From the NCBI GenBank assembly GCA_019930625.1, contig CP082844.1, positions 1,674,001 to 1,738,000 of the forward strand: 64,000 bases of DNA, read 5' to 3'. Of the stretch, positions 47,104 through 56,412 are shown piece by piece. The position numbers were made by a program, and so were the translations under genes. Source of the stretch: Nocardia asteroides (GTDB taxonomy: Bacteria > Actinomycetota > Actinomycetes > Mycobacteriales > Mycobacteriaceae). The notes beneath the pieces are model-generated. The model did not search any database. It saw only the letters and a program-made list of their open reading frames with translations, and was not told the origin of the DNA. Within the stretch, counting starts at the first letter, position 1, and each line of letters begins with the position of its first letter.

Positions 47104-47369
47104 AGTACCGCTTCCGCTTCCTGGAGTCCGCGCGCCGAGAACTCCGCGCCATCGAGCGTCCGGACGCGATGCGGATCCTGACCGCGCTCACAGCACTCGG
47201 CGATGACCCCTACGCTCCCGGGCTGGACGTGAAGAAGTTGTCGGGCCACGATGACCTGTTCCGCCTGCGGGTCGGCAGATATCGGGTCGCCTACCGGGTG
47301 GACAACGGCGTGCTCGTGATCCTCGTGGTGAAGGTCGGCTGGCGAAAAGACGTCTACCGCGGCCTGTAG
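47100..47369 (+). CDS. RelE/ParE-superfamily toxin
   Basis: An 89-residue toxin with GTG start. The RelE core is clear: YRFRFLESARRELRAIERPD, LDVKKLSGHDDLFRLRVGRYRVAYRVDN, ending VVKVGWRKDVYRGL. RelE enzymes cut mRNA in the ribosomal A site, and the C-terminal Arg/Lys/Tyr needed for this (RVGRYRVAYR, RKDVYR) are present. The gene is intact, so the pair may be functional. It ends near a strong bidirectional terminator. Confidence 0.9.
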   Translation: MKYRFRFLESARRELRAIERPDAMRILTALTALGDDPYAPGLDVKKLSGHDDLFRLRVGRYRVAYRVDNGVLVILVVKVGWRKDVYRGL

Positions 47370-47377
47370 ATCGAGGG

Positions 47378-47414
47378 GAGGTCGGCCGAGAGCATTTAGC
47401 CTTCGGCCGACCTC
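47378..47414. terminator. Bidirectional hairpin between toxin and ino1
   Basis: Perfect 12-bp arms GAGGTCGGCCGA (47378-47389) and TCGGCCGACCTC (47403-47414) with a 13-base loop, between two convergent stops. Confidence 0.8.
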
Positions 47415-47431
47415 GTGCCCTGGTGCGGTGC

Positions 47432-48532
47432 TTATTCCGCGCCGATGATGAACGCTTCCAGTTGGGTGCGCGCGATGTCGTCGGCGAGCTGCTGGGGCGG
47501 GGACTTCATCAGGTAGGCCGAGGCCGGGATGACCGGTCCGCCGATGCCGCGGTCCTTGGCGATCTTCGCCGCGCGCACGGCGTCGATGATGATGCCAGCG
47601 GAGTTGGGCGAGTCCCACACCTCGAGCTTGTACTCCAGGTTCAGCGGCACGTCGCCGAAGGCGCGGCCCTCGAGGCGGACGTATGCCCACTTGCGGTCGT
47701 CGAGCCAGCCGACGTGGTCGGACGGGCCGATGTGCACGTCGTTGGCGCCGAGTTCCTTCTTCAGGTTGCTGGTGACGGCCTGAGTCTTGGAGATCTTCTT
47801 CGACTCCAAACGCTCACGCTCGAGCATGTTCTTGAAGTCCATGTTGCCGCCGACGTTGAGCTGCATGGTGCGGTCGAGCTGCACACCGCGATCCTCGAAC
47901 AGCTTGGCCATCACGCGGTGGGTGATAGTCGCGCCGACCTGGCTCTTGATGTCGTCACCGACGATCGGCACACCGGCATCGGTGAACTTCTGCGCCCAGA
48001 CCGGGTCGGAGGCGATGAACACCGGCAGCGCGTTGACGAACGCGACGCCCGCGTCGATGGCGCACTGCGCGTAGAACTTGTCGGCCTCCTCCGAACCCAC
48101 CGGCAGGTAGGACACCAGCACGTCGACGTTGTTGTCCTTCAGCACCCGCACCACGTCGACCGGCTCGGCCTCCGACAGCTCGATGGTCTCCGCGTAGTAC
48201 TTGCCGATGCCGTCGAGGGTCGGACCGCGCTGCACGACGACGTCGCTGGGCGGCACGTCGGAGATCTTGATCGTGTTGTTCTCGCTGGCGAAGATCGCCT
48301 CGGCCAGGTCGAAGCCGACCTTCTTCGCGTCCACGTCGAACGCGGCGACGAACTTGACGTCGCGGACGTGGTAGGGCCCGAACTTCACGTGCATCAGGCC
48401 GGGAACGGTCGCGGACTCGTCCGCGTCCCGGTAGTACTGCACGCCCTGGACCAGCGAAGAGGCGCAGTTACCCACACCTACGATGGCGACGCGAACCTCT
48501 GTGGCGTTGTCAGCCTTCTCGATGTCACTCAT
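47432..48532 (-). CDS. ino1: Inositol-1-phosphate synthase
   Basis: A 366-residue NAD-dependent enzyme converting glucose-6-phosphate to myo-inositol-1-phosphate, the source of phosphatidylinositol, mannosides and mycothiol. It has the Rossmann motif [16 protein letters not shown] (~16-31), [18 protein letters not shown], the core [13 protein letters not shown], and a C-terminus [14 protein letters not shown] 48532 is used: AGAGGGA precedes it and the coding sequence of the upstream PadR gene overlaps it by 8 bases. Same gene order as M. tuberculosis Rv0046c-Rv0047c. Confidence 0.97.
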   Translation of the reverse strand: MSDIEKADNATEVRVAIVGVGNCASSLVQGVQYYRDADESATVPGLMHVKFGPYHVRDVKFVAAFDVDAKKVGFDLAEAIFASENNTIKISDVPPSDVVVQRGPTLDGIGKYYAETIELSEAEPVDVVRVLKDNNVDVLVSYLPVGSEEADKFYAQCAIDAGVAFVNALPVFIASDPVWAQKFTDAGVPIVGDDIKSQVGATITHRVMAKLFEDRGVQLDRTMQLNVGGNMDFKNMLERERLESKKISKTQAVTSNLKKELGANDVHIGPSDHVGWLDDRKWAYVRLEGRAFGDVPLNLEYKLEVWDSPNSAGIIIDAVRAAKIAKDRGIGGPVIPASAYLMKSPPQQLADDIARTQLEAFIIGAE

Positions 48533-49082
48533 GGCCGATATTTCCCTCTTTCTGTGGTGCCGCCTTCGTCGATTGCTCCGCCGCAATCAACTCGTTGAGC
48601 CAGCGCACTTCGCGCTCGCTTGATTCGAGCCCGAGTTGATGAAGCTGCCGGGTGTAGCGATCCAGCGACCCGCTGGCTTTCTTTATCGCCTCCCGGAGCC
48701 CCTCTCGGCGCTCCTCGACTTGACGCCGCCTGCCCTCCAGGATCCGCATCCGCGCTTCCGCGGGAGTGCGGCTGAAGAAAGCCAGATGAACGCCGAAGCC
48801 GTCGTCGGTGTAGTTCTGCGGTCCGGTGTCGGCGAGCAGCTCGCTGAACCGCTCCCGCCCGGCCGGAGTCAGTTGGTAGACCCGTCGCGCACGGCGTGTC
48901 GTCGCGCCCGCGGGGATCTCCTCGGCGATCAGCCCGTCCGCCTGCATCCGCCGCAGCGTCGGATAGAGCGATCCGTAGGAGAAGGCCCGAAACGCCCCGA
49001 GCAGGCCGGTCAGCCGCTTGCGCAGCTCGTACCCGTGCATGGGCGCCTCGAGGAGCAGCCCGAGGATTGCCAATTCGAGCAC
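48525..49082 (-). CDS. PadR-family regulator, coupled to ino1
   Basis: A 185-residue regulator with the PadR winged helix at the N-terminus ([23 protein letters not shown], then [18 protein letters not shown]) and a helical dimerisation arm. It is the orthologue by position and sequence of Rv0047c, which represses ino1 in mycobacteria as far as I recall. GTG 49082 gives the family N-terminus; GTG 49091 is an alternative. The stop lies inside the first codons of ino1, so both are made from one mRNA. Confidence 0.9.
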   Translation of the reverse strand: MLELAILGLLLEAPMHGYELRKRLTGLLGAFRAFSYGSLYPTLRRMQADGLIAEEIPAGATTRRARRVYQLTPAGRERFSELLADTGPQNYTDDGFGVHLAFFSRTPAEARMRILEGRRRQVEERREGLREAIKKASGSLDRYTRQLHQLGLESSEREVRWLNELIAAEQSTKAAPQKEGNIGHE

Positions 49083-49133
49083 GGGCTTCACCCCCTGACT
49101 GTGTTCAGACCTAACCGATGGATACGACTTCCC

Positions 49134-49162
49134 ACTATATCGGAGCGATACATCTGTGCACA
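49134..49162 (-). promoter_or_regulatory. Candidate promoter and operator of the PadR-ino1 operon
   Basis: On the minus strand TGTGCA (49157-49162) and TATAGT (49134-49139) are 17 bases apart. An inverted repeat TATCG-GAG-CGATA (plus 49138-49150) sits in the spacer and touches the -10 box, a fitting place for autorepression by the PadR protein. Confidence 0.5.
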
Positions 49163-49192
49163 GTCGTCGTCCACGGGTGGACGCCGTACGGG

Positions 49193-49990
49193 TCAGCGAG
49201 AGGGCGGAAAGACTCCGAGCGGCTCGCCCGCGAAGTCGACCTCCACGTACCCGGATACGCCGCCTTTGTCTTTGACGTAGATATTCAGCACAGGACCGTG
49301 GTCGATCGTGCCGAGCGAGTCGAATTCCACGATGATGTGGGTGATCACGCCGTCCGGGGACTTCACCGTCTGCGGCGCGCCCGCCAGCAGCCGGGCGATC
49401 ATCGGCACGTCGACGGTGGCGAGGTCGAAAGTGCGAGTCCCCGGTTTGCGCTCGGAGGTCGACGAGGCGCGAAAGCCGCCGTTGTAGCGATAGTCGCTGG
49501 TCTCGGAGGCGCGGCCGGGTGTCTGCCGATCCACCAGCGCGTACTCCGGATACAGCGTGACCTCGTCGGCGACCAGATCGCCGAACTCGGCTCGGTACTC
49601 CGCGAGGAAATGTGCCAGACCAGCCCCGGTGGTCAGATCGGGAACGTTCTCCGAGGACCCGGGCAGACCGACGCCGCAACGGCTGATCGCCCCGACCATC
49701 GCTCCCGCCACCAAGGCGGCGGTGATCATCGAGACCGGCGCCATCCAGCGCCGCGGACGACGCCGGTCCACGCGGACCACCGGGGCGTTCGCCAGTTCGT
49801 CCGGAATCTGCAGATCACCGATCAACGCGTCGAGGTCGCCGAAGGACTTGGCGCGCATGGCCTCGGCAGTCCGCGCCGCGTGCTCGTCGGCGGTGAGCTG
49901 TCCCTCGGCCAGCGCCGTGTCGAGCAGTCCGCACACGTCGGCGCGGTCGGTGTCGCGGGCGCGGATGCCGCTGTATCGGGTTGTCGCCAT
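49193..49990 (-). CDS. DUF1707 membrane protein
   Basis: A 265-residue protein. Residues ~5-62 are a DUF1707 domain (IRARDTDRADVCGLLDTALAEGQLTADEHAART), a small helical domain typical of actinobacteria; one membrane helix follows (~86-104); the rest (~120-265) is an extracellular beta-rich domain. It lies in the position of M. tuberculosis Rv0048c. The upstream neighbour (4 bases away) has the same layout with two DUF1707 copies, so they are duplicated genes in one operon. Function unknown. Confidence 0.82.
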   Translation of the reverse strand: MATTRYSGIRARDTDRADVCGLLDTALAEGQLTADEHAARTAEAMRAKSFGDLDALIGDLQIPDELANAPVVRVDRRRPRRWMAPVSMITAALVAGAMVGAISRCGVGLPGSSENVPDLTTGAGLAHFLAEYRAEFGDLVADEVTLYPEYALVDRQTPGRASETSDYRYNGGFRASSTSERKPGTRTFDLATVDVPMIARLLAGAPQTVKSPDGVITHIIVEFDSLGTIDHGPVLNIYVKDKGGVSGYVEVDFAGEPLGVFPPSR

Positions 49991-49994
49991 TGCC

Positions 49995-51107
49995 CTATCC
50001 CTCGAACGGCCAGACGCGGCGAACCTCGCCCGCCGGGGTCATCATGAAGTGGCCGTTCTCCTTGACGGAGTTGCTCACAAAGACCTCGATGATGGGTTGC
50101 CCGGCGGGAATGCCGTACTGGCCGTAGTACCTGACGTCGTTCACGCTCACCGCGAAATGCGATACGGCGCCGCCGGGAACCCGGGTGATGGCGGCCGCGT
50201 CCGCGAGCGCTCGACCGATCGCCTCCACGTTCAACAGGCCCAGATCCACCGACGGGGTGTCGGCCTTGCGCGTGGTGATCTCGCGGGACTGCGTGAAACC
50301 TCCGCGATAGTCGTACTCGACCTTCCGGTTGGGTTGGCCGGGCACCGCCCGGGCGAACGAGGCGTGCTGGGGGTGCATGGTCAGTTCGTCTACTCGGAGG
50401 TCCCCGAACTTCCGCTGGTAGTTACGCAGGAAGACGGCGACCCCGTCGGCGGTGACCAAACTCGGCGTTTCGATCACCAGCGGCTCTACCGCCCCGAGGT
50501 TCATCGCGGGCACGGCTTGCGCGGCGTGGCTCGGTTCCTCCGCCGCCCGGGTGACGGCGAGAAATCCGGCGCAGGCCGCCAGGACCGCGGCCACCGTGAC
50601 CGTGCCCAGGTACCACTGGCGGCGGCGTGAACGCGGCGGACGGGGCACGGGAGCGACCTTGCCGGGTCGCTGCAGGTCGGCGACCAGATCCGCCAGGTCC
50701 CCCAGGGTGCGCGCCTCCGCGGCGAGTTCGGTGAGCGTGTCGTGCTCTTCCTCGGACAGCTGGCCGTCGGCGCGGGCGAGGTCGAGCAGCTCGCGAGTAG
50801 TGGCGCGATCGGCATCGCGCGCCCTGGTGTGACCGGGATAACTTCCTTTGGATCCCTGGGGGCGCAACGTTTTTCGCGTGGGCGATGAGCGATCCGCGGC
50901 GAACCCCCCGGCGGCGGCGGGGGTTTGCAGGTCGGCGGTGAGCGCGGCCAGTTCGCCGAGCGTTTTCGCCCCTGCGGCCTGCGCGATTCGGTCGTGGTAC
51001 TCGTCGGCGCCGAGCTGTCCCTCGGCGTAGGCGGCATCCAGCAGACTGGACGCGCCTGCGCGGTCGAGGTCACGCGCTCGCGTGCGCCCGGATGCTGCGG
51101 TGGACAC
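49995..51107 (-). CDS. Protein with two DUF1707 domains and a membrane anchor
   Basis: A 370-residue protein with two DUF1707 domains (about residues 8-62 and 94-148), a membrane helix (~165-186) and an extracellular domain (~200-370) paralogous to that of the next gene (YRGGFTQSRE versus YNGGFRASS; both end in a short ...G-E-x-x-V-F/W-P motif). The stop is 4 bases before the next start, so they are co-translated. Unknown role, perhaps in the cell envelope given the ponA1 neighbourhood. Confidence 0.82.
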   Translation of the reverse strand: MSTAASGRTRARDLDRAGASSLLDAAYAEGQLGADEYHDRIAQAAGAKTLGELAALTADLQTPAAAGGFAADRSSPTRKTLRPQGSKGSYPGHTRARDADRATTRELLDLARADGQLSEEEHDTLTELAAEARTLGDLADLVADLQRPGKVAPVPRPPRSRRRQWYLGTVTVAAVLAACAGFLAVTRAAEEPSHAAQAVPAMNLGAVEPLVIETPSLVTADGVAVFLRNYQRKFGDLRVDELTMHPQHASFARAVPGQPNRKVEYDYRGGFTQSREITTRKADTPSVDLGLLNVEAIGRALADAAAITRVPGGAVSHFAVSVNDVRYYGQYGIPAGQPIIEVFVSNSVKENGHFMMTPAGEVRRVWPFEG

Positions 51108-51220
51108 AGTCGGATGGTAGTCCTAGCAACGGCGCGACGCGCCGCTTCGCGGCTCGATCCGAAGCGGTCAATCCGCACAGCCAGGGGCGGCCCGATTCCA
51201 ACACCGCTACTCTGGTTCTC

Positions 51221-51640
51221 GTGCGAATTCAGCGGCAAGTGGTCGACTACGCCCTCCGGCGCCGGTCGCTGCTGGCTGACGTCTATGCGGGCCGGGTCGA
51301 TGTCGCCGAGGTGTGTGATGCGAATCCTTATCTCCTACGTGCGGCGAAGTTCCATGGCCGGGGGAGCGAGGTCACATGCCCCATCTGCCGGAAAGAACAA
51401 CTGACCCTCGTATCCTGGGTCTTCGGCGACGGCCTCGGCCCGGTCGCCGGGTCGGCTCGCACACCCGAGGAGCTGGTGCGCCTCGCCGAGACTCGCGAGG
51501 AGTTCTCGGTCCATGTCGTCGAGGTATGCCGGACCTGCAGCTGGAATCATCTGGTGCAGTCCTATGTGCTCGGTTCCGCGCCGGCGCCGCCGCGCCGCCG
51601 CACCGGGACACGCGTGAACCGGCGCACTGCCGCCGAATGA
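51221..51640 (+). CDS. DUF5318 zinc-ribbon-like protein
   Basis: A 139-residue soluble protein, positional counterpart of Rv0049. It has RIQRQVVDYALRRRSLLADVYAGRV at the start, a CPIC pair in the middle and a CRTC pair later (C-x2-C ... C-x2-C), which should bind one zinc ion, then a basic tail. GTG 51221 is 7 bases after TACTCT (51208-51213), a probable leaderless start; the frame further upstream has no family character. It may share transcripts with ponA1. Confidence 0.85.
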   Translation: MRIQRQVVDYALRRRSLLADVYAGRVDVAEVCDANPYLLRAAKFHGRGSEVTCPICRKEQLTLVSWVFGDGLGPVAGSARTPEELVRLAETREEFSVHVVEVCRTCSWNHLVQSYVLGSAPAPPRRRTGTRVNRRTAAE

Positions 51641-51752
51641 AGTGCCTGGTCATCTGTCCCTCGGGTGACTCGCGCAGCCGGCCTGCGTCCGCCGCGGTGT
51701 CGACTACCGCTGATAGCCACCTGGACCGCTACGAGTTATGGAGATCTTGTCA

Positions 51753-54548
51753 GTGAATTCGCCCTACGAGACTTCCCCCTACGGCGATGAGCCACATGGC
51801 GGCCGTCCTCCACGGAGTTCACAACCAAGTCCCAACCCGTATCAGAATCCCCGACCCGGGCCCCCGCCCGGCGCACGTCCGGGTCCGCCGCCCGGTAGAC
51901 GTCCCGCCGGTCCCCCCTTGCCCGGTGAGCCGCGCGGTCCGCAACCGCCGCGCCGACCCGGTCCTCCGCCGCAGGGGCGGCCGCCGCAGGGCGGTCGTCC
52001 ACCTCAACCCGGCCGACCGCCGCAACCTGATCGCGGCGTGCCCAATGGCGGCGCTCCCGGGCCGCAGCCGACCAAGAAGATCCAGCACCCCGGCTCGTCG
52101 ACCGAGGCAGTGGCCGAACGCAACCGCCGCGGCCCCGCCACCGGGCCGCGGCCGGTCACCGGTGCGCGTCCGGCGCTGGACCGCGACGGGCGTCGCATCC
52201 CCGGCAACGGACCCACCACCGGCGAACGCAGGCGCACTGCGGGCGGTCCCCCCTCCGGCCCGCCACCGCGCCGTGGCGGCGGCAGTGGTGACGGCTCCGA
52301 CGGGCCGGGCAGGCGGCGGCCCGCCCCGCAGAAGAAGAAGTCGCCGTGGCGCATCGTGCGCCGCACCCTCTACGTCCTGGTCGCGTTGGCCATCCTCGTG
52401 CCCAGCGGCATCTTCCTGGCCGCGTACACCACGGTGTCGGTGCCGCAGCCGGGCGACCTGAAGACCAACCAGGTGGCGACCATTCTCGCCTCCGACGGCA
52501 CCACGGTGCTCAGCAAAGTAGTGCCGCCGGAAGGCAACCGGACAGACGTCACCATCGAGCAGATCCCGCCACACGTGCGCAACGCGGTCATGGCGGCCGA
52601 GGACCGGGACTTCTACACCAATCCCGGCTTCTCGATCTCCGGCTTCGCGCGCGCGGCCAGGGACAACATCCTCGGCAAGGAGAGCGCGGGCGGTGGCTCG
52701 ACGATCACCCAGCAGTACGTGAAGAACGCGCTGGTCGGTGACGAGCGCTCGCTGACGCGCAAGATGCACGAGCTGGTCATCTCGGCCAAGATGGCGCGGC
52801 AGTGGAGCAAGGACGAGATCCTCGCGGCCTACCTCAACACCATCTACTTCGGTCGTGGCGCCTATGGAATCGACGCGGCGTCCAAGGCGTACTTCGGCAA
52901 GCCGGTGCAGGAGCTGACCGTCGCCGAGGGCGCGGTGCTGGCCGCCACCATCCAGCTGCCCTCCAGCCTGGACCCGGAGAAGAACCCCGAGGGCGCGAAG
53001 ACCCGGTGGAACTACGTGCTCGACGGCATGGTCTCCGGCGGCAACCTGAGCGCGGGCGAGCGGCAGGGCTTGCAGTACCCGCAGGTCGTCCCGCTCGCAT
53101 CGACCCGGGACAAGGAACAGGACTCCGGCCCCGAGGGCTTGGTCAAGACTCAGGTGCTCAAGGAACTCGCCGCGGCCGGCATCAGCGAGCAGCAGCTGAA
53201 CACCTCGGGTCTGCAGATCACCACCACGATCGACCCGAAGGCGCAGCAGGCGGCCATCGACGCGGTCACCAAGAACATGGACGGCGAGCCGGAGAACCTG
53301 CGCACCGCCGTGGTCTCCGTCGATCCGCGCACGGGCGCCGTGCGGGCGTACTACGGCGGCAACGACGGCCAGGGGTACGACTTCGCGAACGCCGGCCTGC
53401 AGACCGGTTCCTCGTTCAAGGTCATCGGCCTCGCGGCCAACCTGGAGATGGGTATCCCGCTGTCGCAGCTGTACGACAGCTCACCGCTGACGGTGAACGG
53501 CATCAAGATCACCAACGTCGAAGGTGAGCAGTGCGGCATGTGCACCATCGCCGAGGCGCTGAAGCGTTCGCTGAACACCAGCTTCTACCGGATGCAGCTG
53601 GACATGCAGAACGGTCCGCGCAAGATCGCCGACATGGGTCACAAGCTGGGCATTCCGGAGACCATCCCGGGTGTGGGCAAGACGCTCACCGAGCCGGACG
53701 GCTCCGGCCCGAACAACGGCATCGTGCTCGGTCAGTACCAGGCCCGACCGCTGGACATGGCCTCCGCGTACGCGACGCTTGCGGCCTCCGGCGTCTACCA
53801 TGCGCCGCATTTCGTGTCGAAGGTGGTGACCGCCGACGGTCAGGTTCTGCTCGACCGCGGTGAGGTGGCCGGCGAGCAGCGCATCTCCGCCGCGGTGGCC
53901 GACAACGTCACCGCCGCGATGAAGCCCATCGCCGGCTACTCGCGCAACCACGGCTTGGCGGGCGGCCGCGAGTCGGCAGCCAAGACGGGCACCGCGCAGC
54001 TCGGCGACACGGGTGAGAACAAAGACGCGTGGATGGTCGGTTACACCCCGTCTTTGTCGACCGCAGTCTGGGTCGGCACCGAGCAGGGCGATCGACTGCG
54101 CAACGCCAGTGGCGGCATGATCTACGGATCGGGCCTGCCGTCCGATATCTGGAAAGCCACCATGGACGGTGCGCTGAAGGGCAGCTCCAACGAGACCTTC
54201 CCGAAGCCCGCGCCGATCAAGGGGCAAGCCGGTGTGCCGGAGTGGTCGGCGCCGTATACCCCGCCGTCCACGGTTGATACTCCGCTCCTGCCCCCGGTGG
54301 TGGTCGCGCCGACGCAGGTGGAGATCCTGCCCGGCATCACCATCCCGGTCCCCGGCGTGCAGCCCGCTCCGCAGCAGCAGCGGCCGCAGCAGCAGCGTCA
54401 GCAGGATTCGGGTCCGATGCCCGGCCAGCCGGTCGCACCGACGGATGGCGCGTCACCGACGGCCACCGGGCAACCCCGGCCGGGCACCCAGCGCAGTGAT
54501 GACGACTCCGGTCAAGAGAACGAGACACCGCCGACACGTAGCAGATAG
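51753..54548 (+). CDS. ponA1: Class A penicillin-binding protein (PonA1 type)
   Basis: A protein of about 931 residues by position the counterpart of Rv0050. It has a long Pro/Gly/Arg-rich cytoplasmic N-terminus (1-195), a membrane helix (~208-228), a GT51 domain (EDRDFYTNPGFSISGFARA, GGGSTITQQYVKN), a transpeptidase domain with SxxK in TGSSFKVIG, SLN in RSLNTSFYR and KTGT in AAKTGTAQ, then a Pro/Gln-rich extracellular tail. GTG 51753 has GGAGA 8 bases upstream; ATG 51738 is possible. It builds and cross-links peptidoglycan at the growing pole. Confidence 0.93.
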   Translation: MNSPYETSPYGDEPHGGRPPRSSQPSPNPYQNPRPGPPPGARPGPPPGRRPAGPPLPGEPRGPQPPRRPGPPPQGRPPQGGRPPQPGRPPQPDRGVPNGGAPGPQPTKKIQHPGSSTEAVAERNRRGPATGPRPVTGARPALDRDGRRIPGNGPTTGERRRTAGGPPSGPPPRRGGGSGDGSDGPGRRRPAPQKKKSPWRIVRRTLYVLVALAILVPSGIFLAAYTTVSVPQPGDLKTNQVATILASDGTTVLSKVVPPEGNRTDVTIEQIPPHVRNAVMAAEDRDFYTNPGFSISGFARAARDNILGKESAGGGSTITQQYVKNALVGDERSLTRKMHELVISAKMARQWSKDEILAAYLNTIYFGRGAYGIDAASKAYFGKPVQELTVAEGAVLAATIQLPSSLDPEKNPEGAKTRWNYVLDGMVSGGNLSAGERQGLQYPQVVPLASTRDKEQDSGPEGLVKTQVLKELAAAGISEQQLNTSGLQITTTIDPKAQQAAIDAVTKNMDGEPENLRTAVVSVDPRTGAVRAYYGGNDGQGYDFANAGLQTGSSFKVIGLAANLEMGIPLSQLYDSSPLTVNGIKITNVEGEQCGMCTIAEALKRSLNTSFYRMQLDMQNGPRKIADMGHKLGIPETIPGVGKTLTEPDGSGPNNGIVLGQYQARPLDMASAYATLAASGVYHAPHFVSKVVTADGQVLLDRGEVAGEQRISAAVADNVTAAMKPIAGYSRNHGLAGGRESAAKTGTAQLGDTGENKDAWMVGYTPSLSTAVWVGTEQGDRLRNASGGMIYGSGLPSDIWKATMDGALKGSSNETFPKPAPIKGQAGVPEWSAPYTPPSTVDTPLLPPVVVAPTQVEILPGITIPVPGVQPAPQQQRPQQQRQQDSGPMPGQPVAPTDGASPTATGQPRPGTQRSDDDSGQENETPPTRSR

Positions 54549-54560
54549 TCGACATCCGAA

Positions 54561-54595
54561 GATCGGGCCGGTCACATCGTGGCCGGCCCGATCTC
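54561..54595 (+). terminator. Strong hairpin after ponA1
   Basis: Arms of 16 bp (54561-54576 and 54580-54595) with one mismatch and a 3-base loop, 12 bases past the ponA1 stop; the outer 12 bp AGATCGGGCCGG pair perfectly. Confidence 0.85.
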
Positions 54596-54656
54596 GTTCG
54601 AGCCCGGATCGACTCGGTCTCCTACCGGTCCCACAGCCCAGGTAGCCTCGGGTTCC

Positions 54657-56387
54657 GTGACCGATCAGCAGCTGGTGGAGCCGCAGAGGAACCGGAGGGT
54701 GCCACTATCGGACCAGGCGGGGTTCGGCGGGGCGTATTACGCCGCCCCGGCGCCGCTCGCCTCTGATCTCCGGTCGGCGGACGCGCGGGACCGGCCGAGT
54801 CGCAACGACTCCCTCACCGCGCAATTGTCCACGGTGATCGGCGGTCCGGTCGGTGATCACGCCCTGATCGGGCGGGTGCGGTTCTGGACGCCCATGCGGG
54901 TGCTGCTGGCCTTCGCGGTGGTGTTCCTTGCGCTCGGCTGGTTCGGCAAGGCAGGTTGCATCCAGCAGACCACGGGCCCGGACGGTCCCACGCTCGACTG
55001 GAACAACGGTCGCCAGTACGTCGCGATGTGCTACTCGGACACCGTGCCGCTCTACGGCGCGGAACGACTGAACGAGGGCGCCTTTCCGTACAAGAAGCAG
55101 TGGACCGAGCAGACCCCCGACGGTGGCCGCGAGACCCGATACATGGAGTATCCGGTGCTCTCGGGCCTGTACCAGTACCTCGCGATGCGGATCGCCAAGA
55201 GCTGGGACGCGTCGCCGCTGCCCGGCGCGCTCCAGGTGGTGATCTACTTCAACGTCGTCGCGTTCGGTCTCGCGGTCGCCTGGCTGATCACGGTGTGGGC
55301 GTCCGCCCTGCTGGCCGGCCGCCGGGTCTGGGACGTGGCATTGATCGCCTGTTCGCCTTTGGTGCTTGTGCACGCGTTCACGAATTTCGACGCGCTCGCA
55401 ACAGCCTTCGCCGCGACCGGCTTGCTCGCCTGGGCCCGGCGCAAACCCGTGCTGGCGGGGATACTGCTCGGTCTGGGCGGCGCGGCCAAACTCTATCCGC
55501 TACTGCTGCTGGGCCCCATCGTCGTGCTGTGCCTGCGCACCGAGACGATGCAGCGCACACCGCGCACGCACCTGGGCCTGCGCATCCGCGACATCGACGG
55601 CTGGCCGACCTTCCTGGCGTGGGTGCGTGAGACGCCCTACCGCGTCCAGTTCCTCAGCGCCCGTCCGCTCGGCGCCGCGGCTGTCACGGTGGGCGCGACC
55701 CTGGCGACCTGGCTGGCGGTGAACCTGCCGATCGCCGCGCTGTTTCCCAACGGCTGGCGAGAGTTCTTCCGGCTCAACACCACCCGGCACGCCGACCCGG
55801 ACTCGATCTACAACGTGATCTCCTCGTTCACCGGCTGGCGCGGCTTCGACGGCGTGCTCGCGCACGGGGAGCAGCCCGCCGTCCTGAACGCCGTCTCGCT
55901 GCTGGCGTTCGTCGCGGCCTGCGCGGTGATCGCCTACATCGGTCTCACCGCGCCGCAGCGGCCGCGGCTGGCGCAGCTGTGCTTCCTCGTGGTCGCGGCG
56001 TTCCTGCTGACGAACAAGGTGTGGAGTCCGCAGTACTCACTGTGGCTGGTGCCGCTCGCCGTCCTGGCGCTGCCGCACCGGCGCGTCCTGCTGGCCTGGA
56101 TGACCGTCGACGCGCTGGTCTGGGTGCCGCGCATGTTCTACTACCTCGGCTTGGACCGCAAAGGCCTGCCCGAACAGTGGTTCACCGGCACCGTGGCGCT
56201 GCGGGACCTCGCGGTGGTCGGGCTGTGCGCCCTGATCGTGCGCCAGATCTACCGCCCGGAGGAGGACTTGGTGCGACGCGACTTCGTCGACGATCCCGTC
56301 GGCGGGGTCGTCGATCGCACGCCGGACCCGCTGCTGCCCTGGCTGCCGGAGCCGCTGCGGCCGCGAGTGGCGGTCGCACGCGGCTGA
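54657..56387 (+). CDS. GT87 (DUF2029) polyprenol-linked mannosyltransferase-like membrane protein
   Basis: A 576-residue multi-spanning protein with roughly ten or more hydrophobic helices between residues ~75 and 535. It shows the GT-C character (KLYPLLLLGPIVVL, an extracellular Tyr/Glu-rich loop after the first helix) and is the positional counterpart of Rv0051. GT87 enzymes transfer mannose from polyprenyl phosphate to outer-membrane-leaflet glycolipids or glycans in mycobacteria. GTG 54657 follows TAGCCT (54643-54648) closely; it has its own promoter after the ponA1 terminator. Confidence 0.85.
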   Translation: MTDQQLVEPQRNRRVPLSDQAGFGGAYYAAPAPLASDLRSADARDRPSRNDSLTAQLSTVIGGPVGDHALIGRVRFWTPMRVLLAFAVVFLALGWFGKAGCIQQTTGPDGPTLDWNNGRQYVAMCYSDTVPLYGAERLNEGAFPYKKQWTEQTPDGGRETRYMEYPVLSGLYQYLAMRIAKSWDASPLPGALQVVIYFNVVAFGLAVAWLITVWASALLAGRRVWDVALIACSPLVLVHAFTNFDALATAFAATGLLAWARRKPVLAGILLGLGGAAKLYPLLLLGPIVVLCLRTETMQRTPRTHLGLRIRDIDGWPTFLAWVRETPYRVQFLSARPLGAAAVTVGATLATWLAVNLPIAALFPNGWREFFRLNTTRHADPDSIYNVISSFTGWRGFDGVLAHGEQPAVLNAVSLLAFVAACAVIAYIGLTAPQRPRLAQLCFLVVAAFLLTNKVWSPQYSLWLVPLAVLALPHRRVLLAWMTVDALVWVPRMFYYLGLDRKGLPEQWFTGTVALRDLAVVGLCALIVRQIYRPEEDLVRRDFVDDPVGGVVDRTPDPLLPWLPEPLRPRVAVARG

Positions 56388-56412
56388 CCGGCGGCCGCGG
56401 CGGATCAGGCGT

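Noticed and set aside
49110..49192. Search for tRNA or riboswitch in the gaps near ino1 and elsewhere
   Set aside because: No cloverleaf, CCA-type end or known riboswitch core was recognised in this or the other intergenic regions by eye.
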